A stretch of 38,272 nt of DNA, taken from positions 1-38,272 of the forward strand of contig JABDNS010000116.1 in the NCBI GenBank assembly GCA_013043705.1, given 5' to 3'. This stretch comes from Pseudomonadales bacterium. GTDB taxonomy: Bacteria > Pseudomonadota > Gammaproteobacteria > Pseudomonadales > UBA7434. Position 1 is the first letter of the stretch; the number at the start of each line of letters is the position of its first letter. Positions 17,701 to 27,006 of this stretch are shown here, in pieces. The notes under the pieces are model-generated. The model searched no databases. It worked only from the letters and a program-made list of their open reading frames with translations, and was not told the origin of the DNA. Made by a program: the position numbers and the translations under genes.

Positions 17701-18208
17701 GGAAAATGCGATTCACAAGATCGACAAGGAAACGCGTAACCTGTTCAAGGAAACCTTTGATGCGTTGAACGAGAGTGTGGGTAAGCTGTTTCCGAAAGTA
17801 TTCGGTGGTGGTGCGGCCTATCTTGAAATGACGGGCGATGATTTGCTGAGTACCGGAATCACCATCATGGCGCAGCCGCCGGGCAAGAAAAACAGCACCA
17901 TTCACCTGTTGTCGGGCGGAGAGAAGGCACTTACAGCTATTGCGTTGGTGTTTTCAATATTCCAGCTCAACCCTGCGCCGTTCTGTATGCTCGATGAGGT
18001 TGATGCGCCACTGGACGATGCCAACACTGCGCGCTATGCACGATTGATTAACGAAATGTCCGACAAGGTGCAGTTTATTTTTATCACGCACAACAAGATA
18101 ACGATGGAAATGGCCGAACACCTTATGGGTGTAACCATGCACGAACCGGGTGTGTCGCGCCTGGTTAGCGTCGATATCGATGAAGCCGTGGCGCTGGCAA
18201 CGGCCTAA
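14702..18208 (+). CDS. smc: SMC, chromosome condensation ATPase
   Basis: The bacterial condensin core protein that organises and helps separate chromosomes, normally with ScpA and ScpB. The 1168-residue product has the full SMC plan. The N-terminal head has Walker A GPNGCGKSN (residues 31-39). A long Gln/Glu/Arg-rich coiled coil follows, with a hinge at roughly 505-650 around SGWETAVETVLGASLQAV, then a second coiled coil. The C-terminal head has the signature LLSGGEKAL (from 1069) and Walker B FCMLDEVDAPLDDAN. The ATG at 14702 starts MRLKNIKLAGFKSF, the exact family N-terminus. scpA and scpB are not in the window. zipA follows after 32 bases, so smc-zipA-ligA look like one transcript. Confidence 0.98.
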   Translation: MRLKNIKLAGFKSFVDPTNVQFNRNMVAVVGPNGCGKSNIIDAVRWVMGESSAKNLRGESMADVIFNGSTGRKPVGQASIELVFDNSAGTLQGEYGGFSEISIKRKVVRDGQSQYFLNGAKCRRRDITDIFLGTGLGPRSYAIIEQGMISRLIESKPEELRVFIEEAAGISKYKDRRRETETRIRHTRENLERLTDLRDELERQLQKLKRQASAAEKYKTFKAEERELRAQTLSLQWQSLRDRSSGQRERISTLEISVEESVAEQRGIDARVEALREEQVEKTEAFNKVQGSYYGVGAEIARLEQSIEHCEQRAKQLAEDIAETERNTAESRQHLEDDRKKLAQWREELEVIEPEHEQLAASESKSSEALSSAEQNMQDWQQCWDDFNERAAEPQKNAEIQRTRIDQIEESLTGLASRMERLSNERVELESVDNAAALSVLAATVAQSSASIASKQQALEQGSSALREAREQQRRCGDELDSERGQLQQLRGKLASLDALQEAARESEGGARRWLAQNHLDSAPRLLQQLRVDSGWETAVETVLGASLQAVTVDSIDRLSDRLGSLGDANVDFVETAQNAPPANNPAVGLPALSEKVSGAVPAQLTSIFVASDLQQALQARSRLAAGESVVTREGIWLGSNWLRVYKSRDAASGALAREQEIASLREQVVAGEARIEAAQQRREQAEAKVAGAEQAKDRLLQEKSQLEAELGRARAEHSALQSTIEQVAVRLKRSAEEFSLAESNQQQQRAALTNAREQLDTAIEAMQQVEEQRESLLLERDKVRDALSVSRESARTDRDALQAVAVRAEGLKAQVESVASSVARLDKQVEQLTARQASLRETQKENDAPVQGYRDTLASQLQARMLVETELATARKAVEGVDHAMREADQQRHKIEEQLTQTRSQLEKARIESQEMEVRSKTIVEQLQESGFELEQVLAAMPAEAELSSWQERLAEVEQRIERLGAINLAAIEEFQTESERKRHLDAQNDELETALATLENAIHKIDKETRNLFKETFDALNESVGKLFPKVFGGGAAYLEMTGDDLLSTGITIMAQPPGKKNSTIHLLSGGEKALTAIALVFSIFQLNPAPFCMLDEVDAPLDDANTARYARLINEMSDKVQFIFITHNKITMEMAEHLMGVTMHEPGVSRLVSVDIDEAVALATA

Positions 18209-18240
18209 GTACCCCTAGCCGGGATGTTAAGAGAAAGCCT

Positions 18241-21148
<2,908 letters not shown>

Positions 21149-21166
21149 AAATTCTATGCCTGATTT

Positions 21167-21637
21167 TTATTCGGGCAGAGGGATAAAGCTGTCGCCCTGC
21201 TTGATATGTAAAACGCCGTCGAGATAGACCACATTTTCTCGCTGCTCGGGGCTCAGTGCATGAATTCTTGCATGGTCGGCTTCCGACTGTCCGCTATTGG
21301 TATGCGAGTGATGCTGGCTAGTAACCGTTGCAGCTGCGCTGGCCTTGCCCCTGGCACGAACAAACGCATCGTCGTAGCCTTCGCGACGCAGTTCATCGCG
21401 CAACAACTCCGCATCACCACGCTCGTTGAACTGGCCAACTAAAAAGCGCGACAAGCCACCATGGCGATCTATGCTCACCGTTCCAAACTGGCTTAGCGAT
21501 TCCTGCAAGCCAGCAGCTGGCGAGGCGAATGCGCCAATTTGTACGCTGTAGCCAGCGTTTTCCTCGGCAAAGGTATTAGCGTGAACACAAAACACGCAGC
21601 TGCAAAGCAACAAAATTCTGGAGAGCCTGGGTAGCAT
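21167..21637 (-). CDS. Small secreted SPOR-domain protein
   Basis: A 156-residue exported protein. A signal peptide occupies residues 1-24 (ending in ANTFA). A SPOR domain follows directly at about 29-95, with GYSVQIGAFASPAAGLQESL and SRFLVGQFNERGDAELLRDE. SPOR domains bind glycan strands stripped of stem peptides, usually at the septum. The remaining C-terminal tail has a His-rich stretch (SQHHSHTNSG) and ends with VVYLDGVLHIKQGDSFIPL. The ATG at 21637 is preferred over the longer reading from 21721 because it directly precedes the signal peptide and AGGT lies 9 bases upstream. SPOR domains more often sit at the C-terminus. It is convergent with ligA. Confidence 0.85.
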   Translation of the reverse strand: MLPRLSRILLLCSCVFCVHANTFAEENAGYSVQIGAFASPAAGLQESLSQFGTVSIDRHGGLSRFLVGQFNERGDAELLRDELRREGYDDAFVRARGKASAAATVTSQHHSHTNSGQSEADHARIHALSPEQRENVVYLDGVLHIKQGDSFIPLPE

Positions 21638-21777
21638 AGTGATTAACCTCGTAGTCGTTACAACGAAAATCGGACGGGGGCGAGTATAACGCCTTGCGCG
21701 TATTCCGCTCCCGATCGCCATGGGCTTGGTAGTATTTGCACAAATTTCGCATATTGCCTATGCGGACCGCAAAAAAA

Positions 21778-21806
21778 AACGGCGACACCGAAGTGTCGCC
21801 GTTTTT
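21778..21806 (-). terminator. Intrinsic terminator of the repeat-lipoprotein gene
   Basis: A perfect nine-base stem (21780-21788 with 21793-21801) closes a four-base loop that reads TTCG on the minus strand, an extra-stable tetraloop, and is followed by nine T on that strand (plus-strand A-run ending at 21779). The plus strand also has five T after the stem, so it could work weakly in both directions. It lies about 30 bases after the lipoprotein stop. A second, weaker hairpin (TTACCGC / GCGGTAA, 21810-21827) lies between. Confidence 0.9.
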
Positions 21807-21832
21807 GCTTTACCGCCTAAGCGGTAAGACTT

Positions 21833-23425
21833 TTACTTCGCTGAAACACCAAGCTTTCTGAGCGTTTGGATATTCAGGTACTTGTCGACCGGCAGAGAGT
21901 TAGCGCGCTGGAAAGCGTTAACTGCCTGGATAGTCTGCTTGCCAATGATGCCATCGATAGGGCCTGGATCGTAGCCGGCTTTATCGAGTGCACGTTGAAT
22001 CGAGGTGATTCTGTTGGCAGTCATGTTGGTTTCGCAAAGAATTGAGCGCCACTGCATGTGTCCATCCTTAACCAGCTTCTGTGAAGTCACAGACGTGTAC
22101 TTGGCAGGAATTTCAATGCGCTCTTCGCGAGCCGGCTCAACCATCTGGCGAACTTTAACCGTTTCGTACTTGGCTGGGATCGCAACTTCTTTCACGGAAG
22201 CAGGCTGCTTAACAACCTTACGCGTAACCTTGCTGTACTTGGCAGGTGTTTTCGACAAGCAGATTTGCGAACCAGTGCGAGACTCTTTGGTCATCGTATT
22301 GTCGCGCGTATCGTGCCAAACAAAGCTGGCATCCCGGGCCAATTCCTTGCGCGTTACCGTTTTGTACTGCGCAGGAATATCGATTGAACGCTGTTGAGCA
22401 TCGTTAACCAGTTTGCGAACCTTAACGGTTTCGTACTTGGCAGGAATTTCAACGCGACGGGTAGACGCAGGCGATTTCAAGATGCGCTTGGTAATGGTTT
22501 TGTAAGTCGCGGGGACTTCAACCAGGCACATGATTTCGCCAGTGGCTTCGTCGATACGCTGGATAGGGCCTGTGCCTTTTTTCCAGACCGTATGCGCAGG
22601 TTTGTCGATAACTGTTTCCGACTGGGTTTCAAACGCCGCGGGTACTTCTTCAATTGTGTAAGAAGCTTCAGAAACTAATACGCGCTCTTCGACCCACTCG
22701 TATTTTGCAGGAATGGTTTCAATGCGATTAGAAGCTTCGCTTGCCACTACTTGTTCGCTTACCGTTTTGTATTCAGGTGGCATGTAGTGCTCGTGGAAGC
22801 ACTGGCCAGGCTGGGCGCCGTCTAGGTTAATGCCGGACGCTTGTGCCGCTGCAAGCAGCTTGTCGCTGGCTGGAATGCCGCTGCCGCTGAGAGAAGTTAA
22901 CCATGAAGTTTGCTCAGGGCTAACCAGCACAGTTTCAGTCTCGGTGCCATAAACCGCAGGAACCGGTGTTAGCTGCGTGCTTGGCGGCGAAACCATGACT
23001 TTCTTCTCAACCATTTGGTACTTGGCAGGAATCAGTTTGATTTTTTCGCTACTGTCGTGAACCAAAACCTGGCTGGTTTCGGTTGAGTAAACTGGCTCGA
23101 CCCAAACGCGCGCGTAGCATTCGCCAGGCTGTGCGTTAGGCGGCAGCAGTGGCTCTGCACCACCTGCGCTTGAAGAAGCTGCACTGGCGCTGCTCGCCAG
23201 GCGTGCTTCGCGCTGTGCCAGGTTGCGCTCGCGCGCGTCCAGTTCGTTGGCGCGTGCACGTGCCTGCGCTTCCATTTGTGAGACGCTGGCTGAAGCATCG
23301 CTGCTGGCGCTGTCGATGCTTGCATCGCCGCTGCCGTTACTGGCACAGCCAGTAATTGCCAGTGCCAATACCGAAGCCGATGCGACTTTCAATAATTGGG
23401 CTTGTTTATGAACGCTACGTTTCAT
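21833..23425 (-). CDS. Modular repeat lipoprotein with C-terminal peptidoglycan-binding domain
   Basis: A 530-residue outer-envelope protein of unrecognised family. Signal and lipobox end at Cys27 (ALAITGC). Residues 30-90 are Ser/Ala-rich with a short helical stretch (QARARANELDARERNLAQRE). Residues 103-464 hold twelve copies of a ~23-residue unit whose core is (I/V)PAKYxTV....V, with prolines at 111, 133, 155, 216, 239, 262, 305, 328, 351, 394, 417 and 440. They form four groups of three. Each group starts after a Cys (103, 209, 300, 389) and ends with a Trp 19-20 residues after the third proline (175, 281, 370, 459). A last Cys is at 464. Residues 470-527 are a PG_binding_1-type domain (IQRALDKAGYDPGPIDGIIG). 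AGGGGA six bases before the ATG at 23425 fixes the start. It probably links outer membrane and cell wall; function unknown. Confidence 0.88.
   Translation of the reverse strand: MKRSVHKQAQLLKVASASVLALAITGCASNGSGDASIDSASSDASASVSQMEAQARARANELDARERNLAQREARLASSASAASSSAGGAEPLLPPNAQPGECYARVWVEPVYSTETSQVLVHDSSEKIKLIPAKYQMVEKKVMVSPPSTQLTPVPAVYGTETETVLVSPEQTSWLTSLSGSGIPASDKLLAAAQASGINLDGAQPGQCFHEHYMPPEYKTVSEQVVASEASNRIETIPAKYEWVEERVLVSEASYTIEEVPAAFETQSETVIDKPAHTVWKKGTGPIQRIDEATGEIMCLVEVPATYKTITKRILKSPASTRRVEIPAKYETVKVRKLVNDAQQRSIDIPAQYKTVTRKELARDASFVWHDTRDNTMTKESRTGSQICLSKTPAKYSKVTRKVVKQPASVKEVAIPAKYETVKVRQMVEPAREERIEIPAKYTSVTSQKLVKDGHMQWRSILCETNMTANRITSIQRALDKAGYDPGPIDGIIGKQTIQAVNAFQRANSLPVDKYLNIQTLRKLGVSAK
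22034..23119 (-). repeat. Protein-coding repeat region: four modules of three 23-residue units
   Basis: This codes for residues 103-464 of the lipoprotein. Modules 2, 3 and 4 start 89 residues apart (prolines 216, 305, 394). Module 1 has a longer linker (61 instead of 43 residues after its third unit). The DNA shows the same element many times, for example GTACTTGGCAGGAAT near 22096, 22433 and 23019, but the copies have diverged enough that the repeat looks old rather than freshly amplified. Confidence 0.85.
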
Positions 23426-23787
23426 CTGGTTTCCCCTGAGGATGAAGATTGATATGTTAATCGTGCATGGTCTCGAGCCAGGTTCCGCCACAGCGGCTTG
23501 TTGCTCGAATATTAAACAAAAATGCTCTGCACGCCCTTCGTAAGCCTTACTTTGACAAATAGTGCGGTGCTGCTGGGCCTGCAACAACATGAACAATTTT
23601 TGTGCGCTTTGTGGGCTGGAGCCTGGTTAAAAAGGTCTGCCTGGGCGGTCGCGCATCAGCTGCATTTCCGCTCCTTGTGGCGCGAGCGCAATATACCACC
23701 TGAGGCGAAAGCCTCTAGTGAAGTGACGGGGAATTTTACATTGTTTTATTGCTTTTACAGGCCCCGAGGGTATAGGAGGGTGTTTTT
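23426..23787. other. Non-coding stretch upstream of the repeat-lipoprotein gene
   Basis: These 362 bases hold no supported gene; an 89-codon plus-strand frame has no recognisable features. The lipoprotein's ribosome-binding site (TCCCCT on the plus strand, 23432-23437) is here, and a long 5' leader or regulatory region is likely. A weak minus-strand promoter candidate, TTGCAG then 17 bases then TATTTG, lies near 23560-23590, too poor to call. The 107-residue gene ends at its upstream edge without a clear terminator. Confidence 0.5.
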
Positions 23788-24111
23788 CTAGGTCTTGCCT
23801 GAGCGGGCGCGTGCAGGCCGATGTTTGAGTACTGCGTGGACGACGTGATTGTATTCAAAGTAAACAAAAAAATCAGCGTATTCCCAACGTGTGATTGGCG
23901 GATCGCCAACCGGCGCAAGCGCGCGCAGGGGTTCACCGAATCTTGCCAGTACCCGGTCGCCGGTCATACCGGCCGTCGGCCTGGCAATATCGCTGGCGTT
24001 GCCACCCTGGCTGGCAATCGGCACGCGCACGGACTCTGCATTCGCCATTAACGGTTGCAGCAACATAAGCGTGGCCAGCATTAGGCCGCAGAGGGATTTG
24101 AGAATTGACAT
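23788..24111 (-). CDS. Conserved small periplasmic protein, function unknown
   Basis: A 107-residue exported protein with a signal peptide (about residues 1-25, ending MANAES). The mature part has GMTGDRVLARFGEPLRALAP followed by VGDPPITRWEYADFFVYFEY. This layout (GM...V..RFG.P, then PPI.RW.Y..F.VYFE...V.H) recurs in uncharacterised gammaproteobacterial proteins. It is reminiscent of the BamE/SmpA fold, where a G-M-....V...G.P helix is followed by a W-x-Y strand, but the link is by pattern only. GGAG nine bases before the ATG at 24111 supports the start over the longer reading from 24150. It lies 51 bases after the PilZ gene on the same strand and may share its transcript. Confidence 0.75.
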   Translation of the reverse strand: MSILKSLCGLMLATLMLLQPLMANAESVRVPIASQGGNASDIARPTAGMTGDRVLARFGEPLRALAPVGDPPITRWEYADFFVYFEYNHVVHAVLKHRPARARSGKT

Positions 24112-24162
24112 GATGGGCGACTCCAGGTTGAAAGCAAAAGCTATGCGCAATTATAGTCGAGG

Positions 24163-24774
24163 CTAATCCTGGCTGTCTTCGCTTAGTTGACGCTTTGCGC
24201 GCTGTGCCTCAGCCTGTACTTGCATAATGTGCTTTGCAATGATTTGTGACTCAGCTTCCGGCAGCGCATGGAAGGAAGCCGAAATATGATAACCGCCGTC
24301 TATTGCCCTGCTTGAAGCCACCACCTTGATGTAGGCGGCAAAGCCGATCAGTGCGCGGTGGAACCAGATTTTGATTGCATAGTAGCCATCGCGGCTCAGC
24401 TCTGCATCGTGGGTAAAGCCAATGCCGCCCTCGCTCAAATCTATCGACTGCAGCTTTTGATCTTCGCCCAGCGTGGCCTCCGCGACCGCGCTGCCAATGG
24501 CTTCAATTTTTTTGTTCATTGCACCCAGGTAAGCCGCCAGTTCGCTATTTTGCTCAGCGATTGCGCGCATTAGCCCGTGGTGATCACCCTCAATGGCCTG
24601 CAGTTCGCGCACAAGTTTGAAAGGAGCTGACGGGCTGAAAAAATCGTCGGCGGGGCTCTTTTCTGCGGCGTCTACCTCAATTGGCGAGACTTCCAAAATA
24701 GCGGTGTCGTCGATGCGAAACCGCTGGCGGCGATCTGCCACGTCGCTATGGACCGAATCATTAGAAGCGTTCAT
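24163..24774 (-). CDS. PilZ-family protein with widely split ligand motifs
   Basis: A 203-residue cytoplasmic protein. It has both c-di-GMP-binding PilZ motifs: RxxxR at Arg16-Arg20 (DRRQRFRID) and DxSxxG at Asp112-Gly117 (IDLSEGGIGF), followed by the PilZ beta-barrel pattern YYAIKIWFHRALIGFAAYIK and GGYHISASFHAL. In most PilZ domains these motifs are some 20-35 residues apart; here about 90 residues lie between, mostly a predicted long helix (LVRELQAIEGDHHGLMRAIA and following). A long helix inside a PilZ protein recalls the tetrameric PilZ group of Xanthomonas, but this is not tested. GGGGG before the ATG at 24774 supports the start. It diverges from lolC. Confidence 0.85.
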   Translation of the reverse strand: MNASNDSVHSDVADRRQRFRIDDTAILEVSPIEVDAAEKSPADDFFSPSAPFKLVRELQAIEGDHHGLMRAIAEQNSELAAYLGAMNKKIEAIGSAVAEATLGEDQKLQSIDLSEGGIGFTHDAELSRDGYYAIKIWFHRALIGFAAYIKVVASSRAIDGGYHISASFHALPEAESQIIAKHIMQVQAEAQRAKRQLSEDSQD

Positions 24775-24927
24775 GTTTCCCCCGGATGCCCCGCGCACTG
24801 GCGACAGGCGCGTGTACTCCGATTGAGTTTAGTATACTTGCGGCTACTTTCTTGTCGGCTTTAGCGCTGTGCGACTCGCGCGGGGCTGCTGTATCGGTGA
24901 ATTAATAACCTCCGGATCCTGCCAGCC

Positions 24928-26193
24928 TTGTCAAACCTGCCTTTTGTTCCCGCTGTTGCGTTGCGCTACAGCGCACCTTATCTGAATCGCGGCCTTACCG
25001 GATTCCTGAGTTTTGTGTCGCTGGCCGGGCTGGCGCTGGCAGTATTTGCGTTGGTGGTTGTCACCAGCGTGATGAACGGGTTTGAGCGCGAACTGCAAAA
25101 CAGGATGCTGTCTTTGCTGCCCCACGCCACGCTATCTCCGCAGGGCGGTCACGCCCGGGCGGCCGCCCTGCGAGAGCCGTTGCTGGCACAGCCTGGCATC
25201 GTTGCAGTAACACCGCATGTTGAAGGCATGGCGATGTTTAGTGCCAATGGGCGGTTCCAGGCGGCCGCACTTGCGGGCGTTGAGATGCAAGGCGAGCACG
25301 CGTTGCCGGGCATTGCAGAGCACCTTGTAATGGGCGATGCCAGCGGCCTGGGCGAGCAGCGCTACGGCCTGGTGTTGGGCTATCACCTGGCCAGGCAGTT
25401 GGGCGTGTTTCCCGGCGATCGCGTACAACTGGTTTTACCTGGCGTGCGCATTACGCCGATGGGCCCGCTGCTGCGGCAGCGCAACTTTTATGTGCAGGCA
25501 ATTTTCCAGGTGGGCGCCGAGCTTGATCAATCAACCGCATTCACCGATGTCGATAGCGCCGCACGGCTATTCGCGAATAACGCCACAGTGGATGGTGTAC
25601 GCATCACAGTTGACCAGCAGTTTCGCGCCAACGCCATTGTTAGCGACGCAATCCAGGCGCTAACTACTCAAGGTATTTTGTCATTAGATCTAAGCTGGCA
25701 AGACTGGCGCTCCGAGCACGCCAGCCTGTATCGTGCTGTGGTGATGGAAAAAGTAATGATTTTTGTGTTGTTGCTGGCGGTGGTCGCGGTGGCATCGTTC
25801 AACGTAATATCGATTATATTGATGACCGTGAATGACAAGCGCGTAGACATCGCAGTATTGCGCACCATGGGCGCCAGCGCTGAGCAGATTAACCGTTTGT
25901 TTATTTTCCAGGGCGCAACAATTGCAGCGGCAGGTACTTTTTGCGGTGCGTTGCTCGGCGTGCTGGTGGCGCCAAACATTGGTAAATTGTTACAAGCATT
26001 CGAGCGCGCCAGTGGCTGGCAGTTGTTCGACCCCGAAGTTTACTTTATTCCTTATTTGCCCTCGCTGTTGCGCTGGCAGGATGTGGTGATTGTGGTGTTT
26101 GCTGCACTGGCTATCAGTGTAATGGTAACTTTGCTGCCAGCCAGGCGCGCGGCGCGCATAGACCCGGTGGTGGCGCTGGCGGGCGCGCACTGA
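24928..26193 (+). CDS. lolC: LolC/LolE-type permease, first copy
   Basis: Inner-membrane subunit of the LolCDE transporter, which extracts outer-membrane lipoproteins from the inner membrane and passes them to LolA. The 421-residue protein has the four-helix plan: one helix near residues 27-48 with VVVTSVMNGFERELQNRMLS directly after, a large periplasmic domain, and three helices from about residue 271 (KVMIFVLLLAVVAVASFNVI). NGFERELQ matches E. coli LolC. The start is TTG at 24928, the only reasonable one; its ribosome site (GGAT, 13 bases upstream) is weak. A second permease (lolE) follows lolD, so a LolC/LolE pair is expected, and the C/E naming is by order. Confidence 0.92.
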   Translation: MSNLPFVPAVALRYSAPYLNRGLTGFLSFVSLAGLALAVFALVVVTSVMNGFERELQNRMLSLLPHATLSPQGGHARAAALREPLLAQPGIVAVTPHVEGMAMFSANGRFQAAALAGVEMQGEHALPGIAEHLVMGDASGLGEQRYGLVLGYHLARQLGVFPGDRVQLVLPGVRITPMGPLLRQRNFYVQAIFQVGAELDQSTAFTDVDSAARLFANNATVDGVRITVDQQFRANAIVSDAIQALTTQGILSLDLSWQDWRSEHASLYRAVVMEKVMIFVLLLAVVAVASFNVISIILMTVNDKRVDIAVLRTMGASAEQINRLFIFQGATIAAAGTFCGALLGVLVAPNIGKLLQAFERASGWQLFDPEVYFIPYLPSLLRWQDVVIVVFAALAISVMVTLLPARRAARIDPVVALAGAH

Positions 26194-26217
26194 ATTATTC
26201 AGGCGCCGCGTAACTTT

Positions 26218-27006
26218 ATGCGGTGCAGTTTGCGGAAAGTAAATCTATTGAAAAACCAAAACACAAATGAACTGGCGCTAAGCTGTACGGGTATCGCGAA
26301 GTCGTATTGGCAGGGCGATGTAGAGTTGCGCGTGCTACAGGAGATCAATTTGCAGTTGGCGCGCGGCGAGCGCATTGCAATTATTGGCGCCTCCGGATCG
26401 GGTAAAAGCACGCTATTGGGTGTACTGGGACTGCTTGATGCGGCCGATAAGGGCGAATTAATATTGTGTGGGCAAACCACCAGCGGCCTGGACGACAGCG
26501 CCTTAAGCGCGCTGAGAAACAGAACCTTGGGTTTTGTTTACCAGTTCCATCATCTTCTTGGCGAGTTCGACGCTGCCGAAAATGTGGCAATGCCCTTGTT
26601 AATTGCCGGTGAAGCACCCGATAAGGCCACTGCCACAGCCAAGCAATGGTTGCAAAAAGTGGGTCTTGCAGAGCGCGCTACTCACAGGCCGTCGGAGTTA
26701 TCCGGCGGCGAGCGCCAACGTGTCGCAGTTGCCAGGGCGCTGGCGAATCGGCCAGCCTGCGTGTTAATGGATGAGCCCACTGGTAACCTCGACCGGGCTG
26801 CCGCGCAAAATGTGTTATCGCTTATCGACACTTTGTCGGCCAGCGGTGACAGCGCTTTTATTGTGGTTACCCATGATCCCAGCGTTGCGTCGGTGATGGA
26901 TCGCAGTTACGAACTGCGAGACGGCGTTTTACATGCGTGTAAGCCCAGTGATTTAGTTGGCGCGGCTGCACAGCAATTACCGATCCAGGATCCGCATGCC
27001 GGTTGA
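26218..27006 (+). CDS. lolD: LolD, ATPase of the lipoprotein-releasing transporter
   Basis: ATP-binding subunit of LolCDE. Walker A is GASGSGKSTL, the Q-loop stretch is LGFVYQFHHLL (the LolD/MacB-type form), the signature is LSGGERQRVAVARAL, Walker B is VLMDEPTGNLD, and the switch histidine is in VVTHDP. The ATG at 26218 gives 262 residues and has no clear ribosome site; the in-frame TTG at 26248 has GGAAA nine bases upstream and gives 252 residues, nearer to the E. coli 233, so it may be the true start. The C-terminus runs about 20 residues past the usual end and overlaps lolE by 11 bases. Confidence 0.94.
   Translation: MRCSLRKVNLLKNQNTNELALSCTGIAKSYWQGDVELRVLQEINLQLARGERIAIIGASGSGKSTLLGVLGLLDAADKGELILCGQTTSGLDDSALSALRNRTLGFVYQFHHLLGEFDAAENVAMPLLIAGEAPDKATATAKQWLQKVGLAERATHRPSELSGGERQRVAVARALANRPACVLMDEPTGNLDRAAAQNVLSLIDTLSASGDSAFIVVTHDPSVASVMDRSYELRDGVLHACKPSDLVGAAAQQLPIQDPHAG

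Noticed and set aside
23522-23791. 89-codon plus-strand frame in the gap upstream of the repeat lipoprotein
   Set aside because: No ribosome site, no recognisable motif, and it runs into the coding end of the opposite-strand gene.
24824-24845. TATACT element between the PilZ gene and lolC as a promoter -10
   Set aside because: No acceptable -35 element at a 16-18 base distance on the plus strand, and only a poor one on the minus strand.
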